60,611 bases of DNA, taken from assembly GCA_913031285.1 (NCBI GenBank), contig CAJWEI010000013.1:1-60611 (forward strand), in the 5' to 3' direction. A program made the position numbers and the translations under genes. Source of the stretch: an uncultured Alphaproteobacteria bacterium. Its GTDB lineage: Bacteria; Pseudomonadota; Alphaproteobacteria; Rhodobacterales; Rhodobacteraceae. This document shows positions 45,814 to 55,293 of the stretch, piece by piece (positions within the stretch are counted from its first letter, which is position 1; every line of letters starts with the position of its first letter). The notes under the pieces were generated by a model. It saw only the letters and a program-made list of their open reading frames with translations, was not told the DNA's origin and did no database searches.

Positions 45814-45830
45814 TTGACGATTAGCGTCAA
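45814..45830. promoter_or_regulatory. inverted repeat TTGACG-ATTAG-CGTCAA
   Basis: A perfect 6-5-6 repeat, extended outward by TAAAT/ATTTA with a small offset, lies between the XRE gene and the substrate-binding-protein gene. It is a candidate operator for the adjacent XRE protein. Confidence 0.45.
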
Positions 45831-45965
45831 AAAATTTAGTCGGAACGTATTTCCATGCCAACGTTAATAGCTCATAGTTTTTTCTCAAGGATTCATTACG
45901 GATCTTTTCGATGAAACAATGCCTGAAAAGAGTGCTTTCGGGCAAAAAACTGAGGGAGGCTTTGC

Positions 45966-47519
45966 GTGTTCAGGTTAAAATTTATCAAAGCAATAGAACG
46001 ATTTTCTCGAAACCTAAGTCTGGCTGCAATTGTATGCTCTGTTTCTATAGTTGGAACAATTAATGCCGCTAAAAGTTCGGAATTAAATGTCAGGCTGGGA
46101 GAAGACTTTACGACACTTGATCCTGCGTTTTGGCAAAGTGGTGCAGACTACACAATGATTAACGTTCTGTTTCCAAAACTAATTGAATTCAAGTCTGGAT
46201 CAGATTGGGAATATGAACTTCAAGCAGCCGAGTCGATCAAACAAGTGGATGAATTGACCATAAAGTTCAAGCTCAAGCCAGGTTTGATGTGGACTGGGAA
46301 TTATGGAGAGGTAACAACAGAAGATGTAAAGTATTCATATGAGCGTTACATCGACCCAGAATTAAATTCTCCTATTATTGGTGATTGGTTGGCGCTGAAA
46401 GAGGTCGAAATCGTAGATAAATACAGTGGTATTATTCACCTGAAAGAGCCTTTTGCACCGATCTGGTGGAGCACATTACCTTATACGAGTGGTGCAATTG
46501 TATCAAAAAAGGCGACTGAGGAAGCTGGTGGAAAATTTACAACTGATCCCGGTGCTACAGCAGGAGCTTATAAAATTAAGTCTTGGACTCCCCGTGAAAA
46601 AACAGTTCTTGTGCCACATGATGGCTGGAATGGACCTAAAGCGGGTTTCGACAAAATAACAATTTTGCCAATTCAGGAGCCAAAATCTGCGGAAATTGCT
46701 TTTGAGGCAGGTGAGATCGACATCACCGAGATTTCAATCGGCTCTGTGCCCAATTTCAGAGAAGCACTTCCTGTCGGAGGTGTTTTGGATGTTCGCCCCA
46801 CCGCAGATTACACTTTCCTTGGTATCAACATTGCAAATAAAGATCTGTCTGATGTTCGTGTTAGGCAAGCTATCAAAAAGGCGATTGATGTTGATGCCAT
46901 TTTGGAAGGTGCCTATTTTGGCGTTCCGGAGAAATCCACGGGGCTTGTGGCTCCCGGACTGGTCGGTTACACCGGTGTTGCTCCTGACCCCAGAGATGTT
47001 GACGGGGCAAAGGCGTTGCTTGCAGAGGCTGGAGTCAGTGCCTTAAACCTTGAGGTTGATGTTCTGAACACTGCTGAATTTATCACAGCCGCTCAGATTA
47101 TTCAGGCCAATCTTGGGGAAATTGGGATAAATCTGCAAATCAACCAATTGGACTCGGGTGCGTTCTGGAATGTTGCAGCCGACAGAAAAGAAGCGCTCCA
47201 ACTCACCTTAAATAATTACACCAGTCCGCCAGATCCATCTTGGTCAACCCAATGGTTTCTTCGAGATCAGAAAGGAATTTGGAATTGGGTATGGTTAGAT
47301 AGTGAGGAATTTGACAATTTGCATTTTGCAGCGTTGAAAGAAACGGACATGAAAAAGCGCGAGTCGATGTATTACGACATGCAGAGAGTTATGGATGATT
47401 CCGGTGGCTTTTTGTTCATAATGCATCCGCCTAGCGTGATTCTTTACCGTGACAATATCAAGCCAGGACTCTATCCAAATGGCGGATTGAAATTATCTGA
47501 ATTTCAGCCGGCAAATTAG
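45966..47519 (+). CDS. oligopeptide-type ABC transporter substrate-binding protein
   Basis: This 517-residue family 5 solute-binding protein starts at GTG 45966 behind GGGAGG. It has a long signal peptide (cleavage near residue 37 after TINA). The mature part starts with RLGEDFTTLDPAFWQSG and contains TTEDVKYSYERYIDP, GAYKIKSWTPREK and DVRVRQAIKKAIDVDAIL, the DppA/OppA/NikA/HbpA layout. It should bind a peptide or peptide-like amide in the periplasm for the two permeases downstream. A strong hairpin terminator lies between it and the permease genes, which would raise its level above theirs. Confidence 0.9.
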   Translation: MFRLKFIKAIERFSRNLSLAAIVCSVSIVGTINAAKSSELNVRLGEDFTTLDPAFWQSGADYTMINVLFPKLIEFKSGSDWEYELQAAESIKQVDELTIKFKLKPGLMWTGNYGEVTTEDVKYSYERYIDPELNSPIIGDWLALKEVEIVDKYSGIIHLKEPFAPIWWSTLPYTSGAIVSKKATEEAGGKFTTDPGATAGAYKIKSWTPREKTVLVPHDGWNGPKAGFDKITILPIQEPKSAEIAFEAGEIDITEISIGSVPNFREALPVGGVLDVRPTADYTFLGINIANKDLSDVRVRQAIKKAIDVDAILEGAYFGVPEKSTGLVAPGLVGYTGVAPDPRDVDGAKALLAEAGVSALNLEVDVLNTAEFITAAQIIQANLGEIGINLQINQLDSGAFWNVAADRKEALQLTLNNYTSPPDPSWSTQWFLRDQKGIWNWVWLDSEEFDNLHFAALKETDMKKRESMYYDMQRVMDDSGGFLFIMHPPSVILYRDNIKPGLYPNGGLKLSEFQPAN

Positions 47520-47537
47520 TCCAATAAATAAAAATTC

Positions 47538-47563
47538 GGGCCGGCGTAAGTCGGCCCTTTTTT
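47538..47563 (+). terminator. intrinsic terminator (partial) after the binding-protein gene
   Basis: GGGCCG-GCGTAAGT-CGGCCC followed by six T. It sits inside the operon, 19 bases after the binding-protein stop, so most transcripts probably end here and a fraction read on into the permeases. Confidence 0.8.
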
Positions 47564-47653
47564 AGCCACTACGATTTGATTAAATGGTTAAATTCGTTTT
47601 TTTTATTTCGCTTATTAGTGATTTCTGATGTCGAATAAAGTTCTGAGAGATTC

Positions 47654-48598
47654 ATGATTGTTTACACGATAAAGAGAGTTGTATTAGCGTTGTTGATTAT
47701 CGCTTGTGCGGTCTCCACGATGTTTGTGATGATTCATGCAGTTCCTGGTGATCCAGCCAATGTAATGCTCGGGCCAAGAGCCACCCCAGAAATTAAAGAG
47801 GCATTGCGGGCAAGGTTGCATCTTGATCAACCTTTGAGCACCCAGCTTTTCTATTTTTTTAAAGGCCTTATTTCAGGAAATTTTGGATTTGATCTTAGGT
47901 CAAATCGGCCTGTCCTTGACATCGTTCTGGAGCAGCTACCTCACACCTTTATTCTTGTGTCTTCAGCGCTCATTGTATCCACACTAGGCATCCCCGTTGG
48001 ATGTTATGCTGCGATGCACAGGAATGGCAAATTCGATAGAATTGTCGGCGCGATTTCTGTTTCAATTATAGCAGTGCCAGCGATTGTTGTTGGCCTATAT
48101 ATGCTCTTATTCTTCTCAGTTGAGTTGCGCGTTTTCCCGGTGATCGGGGCTGGAGACAGCGAGGACTGGCTTAATTATTTGTGGCATTTAACGCTGCCCG
48201 TTGTCACGATTAGCATTGCTTGGATAGGATATATTTCACGGCTTGTTCGTGCATCCATGATTGAAGTTTTGAGTCAAAATCATGTGCGAATGGCCAGAGC
48301 CTTTGGATTGCCAGAGGCGAGGGTGATAAGCAGGTACGCACTGCGTATTGCTGTCCTGCCCTCCATAACAATGATGGGTGTGAGCGTTGCATTCATCCTT
48401 TCCAGTACAGTGATAACAGAGATTATATTTGCCCGACCGGGGCTCGGCAGCTTGCTTTACGAATCCGTGCTCAGCAGAAACTATCCTTTGGTCATGGGAA
48501 CGGTTTTGATGAGCACAATTTTCATAGTTGGCGGCACTACGATAGCTGATCTGATAAATGCGGCGCTCGACCCGAGAGCATTGAAGGAAAATGATTAA
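47654..48598 (+). CDS. ABC transporter permease (DppB type)
   Basis: This 314-residue inner-membrane permease starts with IVYTIKRVVLALLIIACAV and PGDPANVMLGPRATPE, the family opening in which the first helix is followed by a periplasmic PGDP loop. The cytoplasmic coupling loop is MARAFGLPEARVISRYALR, and the end has the usual ARPGLGSLLYESVLSRNYPL. The stop overlaps the start of the next permease as TAATG. It forms a heterodimeric channel with that gene product. Confidence 0.9.
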   Translation: MIVYTIKRVVLALLIIACAVSTMFVMIHAVPGDPANVMLGPRATPEIKEALRARLHLDQPLSTQLFYFFKGLISGNFGFDLRSNRPVLDIVLEQLPHTFILVSSALIVSTLGIPVGCYAAMHRNGKFDRIVGAISVSIIAVPAIVVGLYMLLFFSVELRVFPVIGAGDSEDWLNYLWHLTLPVVTISIAWIGYISRLVRASMIEVLSQNHVRMARAFGLPEARVISRYALRIAVLPSITMMGVSVAFILSSTVITEIIFARPGLGSLLYESVLSRNYPLVMGTVLMSTIFIVGGTTIADLINAALDPRALKEND

Positions 48599-49485
48599 TG
48601 GCTTTGGACCAGAAAAAGGAGGTGCAGAATTCTTTAGGTCACCGCTCGGTCAAGTTAATTTATCAACTTTTTCAAGATCCAATGGGTGCGGTTGGTTTAC
48701 TGATTGTAATCAGCTTCCTAATAATCGCAATTTTTGCAGATTTTATCGCACCGTATGATCCAAGCAAAATTAATATTTTGAACAAACTGCAAGGCCCTAG
48801 CGCGGACCACTTGTTTGGCACCGATCAATTAGGACGGGATACGTTATCAAGATTAATTTACGGCACCCAAATAGCGTTGATGGTTGCAGGAATATCAATT
48901 GGATTGGCGGTACTTACTGGTTCAATTTTAGGTGCAATTGCCGGATATGGACCTAACTGGCTGGATTTCCTAATCATGTTGTTGTTTGACATGGTTCGAT
49001 CATATCCCGTTATTATGTTCGCACTTGCCGTTGTCGTGCTGTTTGGTCCTAGCCTGTTTACAATCATGGCAATTATTGTTGCCACCTCATTTCCCACTTA
49101 CGGCCGTTTGATGCGCACGCAGACGCAAAGCCTGCGGCAAGCTGAATACATATTATCAGCGCGGGCTCTCGGCCTTGGGATGCCTCGAATTCTTGTCAGG
49201 CACGTTCTACCCAACACCATCGGTCCAATTCTCATCGTGGCGAGTATGGATGTGCCGTTTGTCATAGCACTTGAGGCGGGACTGAGTTTTCTTGGTCTTG
49301 GCGTCAGACCGCCTACGCCAAGTTGGGGGAGTATCTTAAACGATGGATACACTTATATCAGAAACTCCAAGTGGATTTTGATCAGCGCAGGCATTCCTTT
49401 GATACTTGTCACCATCGGATTCACATTCTTGGGTGAGCAGCTTCGTGATATTTTTGATCCTAAAATAGATCGGGGTTCGCGATGA
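48598..49485 (+). CDS. ABC transporter permease (DppC type)
   Basis: This 295-residue permease has the DppC-type N-terminal OppC domain (FADFIAPYDPSKINILNKLQ), then HLFGTDQLGRDTLSRLIYGT. The coupling loop is ILSARALGLGMPRILVRHVLP and the last helix pair contains LEAGLSFLGLGVRPPTPSWG. It is coupled to the gene before (TAATG) and the ATPase after (ATGA overlap). With its partner it should translocate the ligand of the binding protein. Confidence 0.9.
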   Translation: MALDQKKEVQNSLGHRSVKLIYQLFQDPMGAVGLLIVISFLIIAIFADFIAPYDPSKINILNKLQGPSADHLFGTDQLGRDTLSRLIYGTQIALMVAGISIGLAVLTGSILGAIAGYGPNWLDFLIMLLFDMVRSYPVIMFALAVVVLFGPSLFTIMAIIVATSFPTYGRLMRTQTQSLRQAEYILSARALGLGMPRILVRHVLPNTIGPILIVASMDVPFVIALEAGLSFLGLGVRPPTPSWGSILNDGYTYIRNSKWILISAGIPLILVTIGFTFLGEQLRDIFDPKIDRGSR

Positions 49486-51161
49486 AATCAACAATGTCGC
49501 CTGCCATTAGGGTCCGTGGACTTACGGTTGAGTTTAACGGAGTCCCCGCAGTTAAATCAGTTGATTTAAACATCAGCAGAGGGCACATCGTCGGAATAGT
49601 TGGCGAGAGTGGCAGCGGTAAATCGACCCTCGCTTCTGCGTTGATTGGTCTGCTCCCAAATTCGGCAAGGATCACCAGCGGGCAAATTTTCTATGATGAC
49701 CAGGTAAACACCTCGGCAACACCTGAGATACTTCGGGAGTTGCGCGGGCATTTTATATCAATGGTCTCACAGGATACGCTGAGTGCCTTAAACCCAGTGC
49801 TTACAATCGGTGAGCATCTGATAGACATTCAATTTCGTGAAAACATCAGCCTTGCGAAAAAAAAACAACGCTCCATCGCAGCATTGGAGTCAGTGCATAT
49901 GCCAGATCCTGAGGCGCGTATGTCAATGTATCCTCATGAGTTATCCGGAGGCCAAAAACAGCGCGTTTCCATTGCGATGGCAGTCATGGTGAAGCCCAAA
50001 ATTCTTATTGCCGACGAACCTACAACAGCATTGGACGCAACTTTAGAGGTTGAGATCATTGCGTTGTTAAAGGAGCTTCAACGTAAGATAGGGTGCGCAA
50101 TGGTTTTTGTTACGCATCATCTTGGAGTGGTTGCCTCACTTTGTGATGATGTGGTGGTAATGCATCAAGGTAGCATCCAAGAGGTAGGAAACGTTAAAGA
50201 TGTGTTTCTGACGCCAAAAAATGACTACACGAAAAAACTTCTGAAGTGTGACCCAGCCCGGATTGAAGAAAAATGCCGACACTTACCGACGATGGAAGCA
50301 CCCAACCAAAAAAGAGTTGAAGACGAAGAAGCAAAGACCAAGCGGCTTTCTGGAGATCGAGCACCTATTTTACAGATCAAGAATCTTACGGTGAAATTTC
50401 CTAAGCCATTTGGATTGGCAAATTTGTTTCAAAAGGCAATTTCAAAGGACATTACGGCTGTAAATAATGTATCGCTAAACCTCTTTGCGGGTGAAACACT
50501 TGCGATTGTTGGGGAGAGTGGGTCGGGGAAAACAACGTTAATTCGTTCCATAATAAGGCTGGTTTCTTGCCAAACAGGGACAATTAGTTTTTTCGGCAAA
50601 TCGATACTCGATCAAAGTCGGAATGACTTGGAGTCAGCCCGAAACGAAATTGCTCTCATTTTTCAGGACCCCATCGGCAGCTTAAGCCCGAGAATGACGG
50701 TTGAAAAAATAATTAAAGAAGCGCTTCCCAGTGGGGTTGGCAATGCCAATGATCAGGGTCAAGAGGTGCAAAACCTCCTTTCTTTGGTTGGACTTCCCGC
50801 TAAATTTTTAAGCCGATATCCTCATGAACTTTCTGGAGGTCAAGCACGGCGGGTTTGCGTGGCCAGAGCGTTAGCACAAAAACCCAAATTATTAATTGCC
50901 GATGAACCAACTGCGGGATTGGACGTGTCTATTCAAGGAGAAATTCTAAACCTTTTGGCTGAAATTCAGGACAAAATTAGATTACCAATTTTGATTGTCA
51001 CCCATAATCTCAATGTTGTTCGGCATATAAGTGACAGAATGGTAATTATGCTGATGGGTGAGGTTGTAGAGGAGGGGGCCACAGCGGACATTTTTTCCAA
51101 ACCTGCGCACGATTACACAAGGCGTTTGTTGAATTCAAACATTCATGCTTTGCCGGAATGA
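49482..51161 (+). CDS. fused double ATP-binding subunit (DppD-DppF type)
   Basis: The protein has 559 residues and two complete ATPase units. Unit 1 has VGESGSGKSTLASALI, LSGGQKQRVSIAMA and LIADEPTTALDATL; unit 2 has VGESGSGKTTLIRSII, LSGGQARRVCVARA and LIADEPTAGLDVSI. Each unit is followed by an oligopeptide-transporter C-terminal tail with HDYT (NDYTKKLLK and HDYTRRLLN). A charged linker around 260-290 joins them. It is the common fused form seen in Gsi/Dpp-type importers. The ATG at 49482 overlaps the permease stop. The gene is 21 bases ahead of the first amidase gene. Confidence 0.9.
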   Translation: MKSTMSPAIRVRGLTVEFNGVPAVKSVDLNISRGHIVGIVGESGSGKSTLASALIGLLPNSARITSGQIFYDDQVNTSATPEILRELRGHFISMVSQDTLSALNPVLTIGEHLIDIQFRENISLAKKKQRSIAALESVHMPDPEARMSMYPHELSGGQKQRVSIAMAVMVKPKILIADEPTTALDATLEVEIIALLKELQRKIGCAMVFVTHHLGVVASLCDDVVVMHQGSIQEVGNVKDVFLTPKNDYTKKLLKCDPARIEEKCRHLPTMEAPNQKRVEDEEAKTKRLSGDRAPILQIKNLTVKFPKPFGLANLFQKAISKDITAVNNVSLNLFAGETLAIVGESGSGKTTLIRSIIRLVSCQTGTISFFGKSILDQSRNDLESARNEIALIFQDPIGSLSPRMTVEKIIKEALPSGVGNANDQGQEVQNLLSLVGLPAKFLSRYPHELSGGQARRVCVARALAQKPKLLIADEPTAGLDVSIQGEILNLLAEIQDKIRLPILIVTHNLNVVRHISDRMVIMLMGEVVEEGATADIFSKPAHDYTRRLLNSNIHALPE

Positions 51162-51182
51162 CGAGAAAGAGCGTATTGGCAA

Positions 51183-52619
51183 ATGAATGACCTCCTTTAC
51201 ATGTCGGCTACAGATGCTCTGAAGGAGTTCAGGTCGCGTTCTTTGTCCCCGGTGGAGCTTGTTGACGCGATCATTGCGCGTGCTGAGAAAATTCAGGACA
51301 CGGTTAATCCATTTGCTGACAAATATTTCGATGAGGCAATCAAAAATGCAAAATTAGCCGAGGCAAAATATAGAGATCCAGATGACAGACTGGGGACTCT
51401 TGAAGGATTGCCACTGGCTGTCAAGGACAGCACACCAATCAGGGGTCGGCGCTCTACGAATGGTTCGCTCATAAACAAAAAACGCGTTGATCAGCAGACA
51501 AACCCGTCCATTGAACGTCTCTTGGCTAGTGGCGCAAACCTTTTTGCCAGAACAACCTGTCCTGAGTTTTGCTGGCTTTTCACCTGTCATTCACGCATGT
51601 GGGGGGTTACGCGCAACCCTTGGCGGTTGGATATTACACCTGGCGGCTCATCAGGCGGGTCTGCTGCAGCCTTAGCTGCTGGCGCTACAACCATTGCGAC
51701 AGGTAGCGATAGCGCTGGTTCAATAAGGCAACCAGCCAGCCAATGTGGGGTTGTTGGCTATAAGCCAGCATATGGGCGAATGCCTCTTTCTCCATCGAAT
51801 TCCTTTGATCCGTATGTTCAAATTGGCCCTATGGCTAGGACTGTGGCTGATGCAGCTCTAATGTCAAACGTGATGTCGGGGCCGCATCCCTTGGACCACA
51901 CAGCCCTCAATGACATAGTCACGATTCCAGATTGTCTGCCGGACATCACCGGCATGAAAATAGCTTTTTCCAAAAATCTTGGATATTTTCAACTTGCCGA
52001 TGACGTTGAGCGAGAATTCATGTCATCGGTAGACGCGCTTGCGAAGGCTGGCGCGATCATTGAAGAAGTGTCACTGAGCGGGCTTGATGAAATAATTCGA
52101 TTGTCGCACGGAGCCCAGGAGTTTTTGGCCCATGAGTTTCTGCAAGAAGCTCTAGACAATTTTCCAGATATAATCAGCGATTACGTTCCAGAGTTGCTAA
52201 AGACAGCGCTGAGTTTCAATTCGTCTGACTTTCGCAAATCCACCTTACTCGCTGGTGAGATCTGGCAAAGCCGTCTTGGGCCTTTGTTTCAAGAATATGA
52301 GGCTTTACTCTGTCCAACTGTATCCTCCCCTTTAGTGCCTGCAGAAAATTGGCAAAAACAAAAGATTACGGTTAACGGTCATCAACTCACCGATACGGAA
52401 ATGACCATGACTGGATTGTTTAATCTGTACAGCAGGTGTCCCGTTCTCTCAGTGCCTGCGGGAATGACAGATGACGCCTTGCCTTGTGGGCTGCAAATCA
52501 TTGGTCACCCCTATGATGACGTTACGGTCTTTCAAATTGGCGCTGCTTTGGAAAAAATACGGCCATGGGCATCAGCATCCGACAAGTGGCCCTCTCTGAG
52601 TTCAATGACAAGCACGTGA
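51183..52619 (+). CDS. amidase-signature hydrolase (first of a tandem pair)
   Basis: This 478-residue amidase-signature enzyme has the triad Lys81 (GLPLAVKDSTP), Ser156 (TPGGSSGGSAA) and Ser180 (DSAGSIRQPAS). It starts at ATG 51183, close behind the ATPase gene, and has no signal peptide, so it acts in the cytosol on the imported compound. It shares with the next protein the opening YMSA-DALKxFR, VNPFADxYFxEAI and the C-terminal ending style, so the two arose by duplication. Its surroundings (oligopeptide-type importer, NylB-like hydrolase) argue for an amide, lactam or oligoamide substrate. Confidence 0.88.
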   Translation: MNDLLYMSATDALKEFRSRSLSPVELVDAIIARAEKIQDTVNPFADKYFDEAIKNAKLAEAKYRDPDDRLGTLEGLPLAVKDSTPIRGRRSTNGSLINKKRVDQQTNPSIERLLASGANLFARTTCPEFCWLFTCHSRMWGVTRNPWRLDITPGGSSGGSAAALAAGATTIATGSDSAGSIRQPASQCGVVGYKPAYGRMPLSPSNSFDPYVQIGPMARTVADAALMSNVMSGPHPLDHTALNDIVTIPDCLPDITGMKIAFSKNLGYFQLADDVEREFMSSVDALAKAGAIIEEVSLSGLDEIIRLSHGAQEFLAHEFLQEALDNFPDIISDYVPELLKTALSFNSSDFRKSTLLAGEIWQSRLGPLFQEYEALLCPTVSSPLVPAENWQKQKITVNGHQLTDTEMTMTGLFNLYSRCPVLSVPAGMTDDALPCGLQIIGHPYDDVTVFQIGAALEKIRPWASASDKWPSLSSMTST

Positions 52620-52644
52620 AATTTAATTATTGCGGAAAAATTTG

Positions 52645-54084
52645 ATGAGTGTTGATGATCTTTGCTATATGTCTGCTCATGAAGCTCTTAAGAGATTTCG
52701 CGATTTATCTCTGTCCCCGTTGGAGCTGGTTGAGGCCATCATAGAAAAAGCGGATTTAATCGCCGATACGGTGAACCCCTTTGCAGATCGCTATTTTGAA
52801 GAGGCAATAGATAGAGCAAAAAAATCTGAAGCCTTATATGCGCAAAGGACTGCTGATATTGGCCCTATTGAAGGCGTCCCTCTTGCTGTAAAAGATCTTT
52901 GTGAAATTGCGGGGAAACGCACAACAGCGGGATCTCTTATCAATGCGCAAAATATTTGTGAACAAACATCGCCCCACGTTCAAAGGCTCATGGATGCGGG
53001 AGCCAATGTTTTTGCGCGAACAACAATCCCCGAATTTGCGTGGTTGTTTACCACTCAGTCCCGAATGTGGGGAGTCACCCATAACCCCTGGAAAATAGGA
53101 ATATCTCCGGGTGGCTCCTCAGGTGGTTCAGCGGCCGCGTTGAGCGCAGGGGCAGCTACGATTGCAACCGGTAGCGACAGCACTGGTTCAATCCGGCAAC
53201 CGGCCAGTCAATGCGGTGTTGTTGGTTACCAACCACCCCATGGCCGCATTCCTAACATTGGGACGAGTTCCTTTAATGGATACGCCAAATCAGGGCCGAT
53301 GACACGGACGGTTGAAGATTGTGCAATCATGGCAAATGTGATGTCCGGCCAAGATTACCGGGACCATAATTCTTTCATTGAACCTGTTCTAATAAAGCTT
53401 AGTAATCAGAATTTAGCGGGCATGAAAATTGCGTTTTCCATGGATTTGGGATGTTATGAAATTTCAGAAGATGTCCGACGTGAGACCAATGAAGCGCTCC
53501 GGGCATTGCGCCATGCCGGCGCTAAGGTGGATGAAGTGCCAGTAACTTGGGCGGGTGGTCTCATCGATCTTGCGCTCGGTAATCAGGAGGTGTTGTTTGC
53601 GGCATTTTTAAATGAAAATGTTAAAAAACATGGCGATATTGTTAGTAATTATGTGCCGCAATTAGTTGAAACTGCCAACAGTTACTCTACTGGAGTTTAT
53701 CATCAATCTTTGCTTGCAGCTGGCCAAGTTTGGTTGGAGCACCTTGGCCCTCTTTTTCAGAAATATGATGCCTTTATAACTCCTACGACTACTTACACAG
53801 ATATTCCGGCTACCGGATGGCAAAAAGATACCGTTAATGTTAACGGCAAAGAATACACAGATACTGACACCACTCTGGCAGTCCTTTGGAATATGTTTAA
53901 CAAATGCCCAGTGATGGCGATTCCATCGGGCAGAGCATCGAGTGGTGTGCCTACAGGCATACAGGTAATTGGTCGACCATATGATGATCAAACAGTGTTT
54001 CGAATTGCCAAGGCCTTTGAAAATGAAAAACCGTGGCTTGATTGTGCCGAGAGAAGACCTGTTTTAGCGTCTAAACTGTCATGA
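52645..54084 (+). CDS. amidase-signature hydrolase (second of a tandem pair)
   Basis: This 479-residue paralogue of the preceding protein has the triad Lys83 (GVPLAVKDLCE), Ser158 (SPGGSSGGSAA) and Ser182 (DSTGSIRQPAS). I place the start at ATG 52645 rather than the TTG at 52630 because MSVDDLCYMSAHEAL then aligns with MNDLLYMSATDAL of its neighbour. The two differ most in the middle and C-terminal parts that line the substrate pocket, so they may take different substrates or act in sequence. The serine hydrolase follows 66 bases later. Confidence 0.88.
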   Translation: MSVDDLCYMSAHEALKRFRDLSLSPLELVEAIIEKADLIADTVNPFADRYFEEAIDRAKKSEALYAQRTADIGPIEGVPLAVKDLCEIAGKRTTAGSLINAQNICEQTSPHVQRLMDAGANVFARTTIPEFAWLFTTQSRMWGVTHNPWKIGISPGGSSGGSAAALSAGAATIATGSDSTGSIRQPASQCGVVGYQPPHGRIPNIGTSSFNGYAKSGPMTRTVEDCAIMANVMSGQDYRDHNSFIEPVLIKLSNQNLAGMKIAFSMDLGCYEISEDVRRETNEALRALRHAGAKVDEVPVTWAGGLIDLALGNQEVLFAAFLNENVKKHGDIVSNYVPQLVETANSYSTGVYHQSLLAAGQVWLEHLGPLFQKYDAFITPTTTYTDIPATGWQKDTVNVNGKEYTDTDTTLAVLWNMFNKCPVMAIPSGRASSGVPTGIQVIGRPYDDQTVFRIAKAFENEKPWLDCAERRPVLASKLS

Positions 54085-54150
54085 AAAATATGCTCGCTTT
54101 GGTGAGTGCATTAAACTCTTTGGTACGAGTACAAATTTGGACGGAGTGAA

Positions 54151-55293
54151 ATGCAAAATTACAAAACGATATCCAATCCTGATTTGACGGTAGGTGAAAA
54201 TAATAAACAGCGATGGAATCAGGCTCGGTATAGGCGACATGGATTTCATAATGCGAACATCCTATTCCGCCGTGCGCTGATGGTCAGATCAAGAGAGGTC
54301 TTAGTTCTTAGGCCTTGTGAGAGATCGAGTGTTCCAATTAGTCATGATTTGCAGGGATTAATGAGTCATCCGGCTTTTTCAGCTTTATGCTGTATTCATG
54401 GAGATGAAATTGTACTGGAAGCATCTGCAGACGATTTTTCAACAACGCGGCCCCACTCTATTCAGTCAATTTCAAAACTTCATGTTCACTTAATTGTTGG
54501 TCGTTTGATTGAGGAAGGGGTTTTATTTCTAGACACTAAAGTAAGCGATTATTTGCCTGATATTGGCACTGGCTATGCAAACGTCCCCGTTCAAAGACTT
54601 CTTGACATGTCCGTGAATAATAACTTCTCGGAAGATTATTTAGATCCAAATTCTGATTGTTTCACTGAAGAAATTGCGCTCGGATGGCGCCTGCCGGGTG
54701 ATCGGAACATCAAGGAAACTAGTCTGGAGGAATTTACAAACAGCATAACAGGCCTCGAGGATCAGCGATTTGTTGAGGTGGCCCAGTATAAATCTGCCAA
54801 TACAGATGTTTTGACTAGAATAATTGCAAAAATCTCAGAAAAGACTCCTACTCAACACATTGAAGAAATTGCGGATGCGATAGGTTATGAAGGCGCCTTT
54901 TACATCAGTCTCAGTCCAGAGGGATATCCCGCTTTTTCTGGTGGTGGCTGCTTAAGTGCACGCGATCTTGCGCGTTTTGGCCTAATTTTCACAAGAGGTG
55001 GAAAGAATATAGCTGGTCAACCTTTTGCCAATGAGGAATTTCTATCAAAAAGCCTCTCTAGACCGGCGCCTAGGCTGGCAGAGCCGAAAGATTGGCTGAG
55101 ATATTCAAACCATGTCATGACAGACGGTCGTTTCTTAGGTCATGCAGGGTATGGGGGACAATTTCTGCTAGTTGATACCCAAACGAAAACTTCAATTTCA
55201 TTTCTGAGCGTCCTCGAAAATGAAGACGGTTATGATGATGTCTACATGGGTGATGTCGCTGCAACATTGAAAAATCTATTGGAAGAATTTTGA
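54151..55293 (+). CDS. NylB-like serine hydrolase (beta-lactamase/esterase fold)
   Basis: This 380-residue serine hydrolase belongs to the class C beta-lactamase superfamily. Ser106 and Lys109 form the SxxK motif (SIQSISKLHVH), and Tyr213 is in AQYKSANTDVL. The segment RLLDMSVNNNFSEDYLDP and the block CLSARDLARFG line up with 6-aminohexanoate-dimer hydrolase NylB. The Tyr of EDY (Tyr163) matches NylB Tyr170, a residue tied to amide cleavage in that enzyme. There is no signal peptide, so it is cytosolic. It closes a series of importer plus two amidases. A natural short amide or linear oligoamide is a better guess than nylon itself. Confidence 0.85.
   Translation: MQNYKTISNPDLTVGENNKQRWNQARYRRHGFHNANILFRRALMVRSREVLVLRPCERSSVPISHDLQGLMSHPAFSALCCIHGDEIVLEASADDFSTTRPHSIQSISKLHVHLIVGRLIEEGVLFLDTKVSDYLPDIGTGYANVPVQRLLDMSVNNNFSEDYLDPNSDCFTEEIALGWRLPGDRNIKETSLEEFTNSITGLEDQRFVEVAQYKSANTDVLTRIIAKISEKTPTQHIEEIADAIGYEGAFYISLSPEGYPAFSGGGCLSARDLARFGLIFTRGGKNIAGQPFANEEFLSKSLSRPAPRLAEPKDWLRYSNHVMTDGRFLGHAGYGGQFLLVDTQTKTSISFLSVLENEDGYDDVYMGDVAATLKNLLEEF

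Noticed and set aside
45751-45945. 64-codon minus-strand frame before the XRE gene
   Set aside because: It overlaps the XRE start and the operator-like repeat, and has no motif or ribosome site that I can see.
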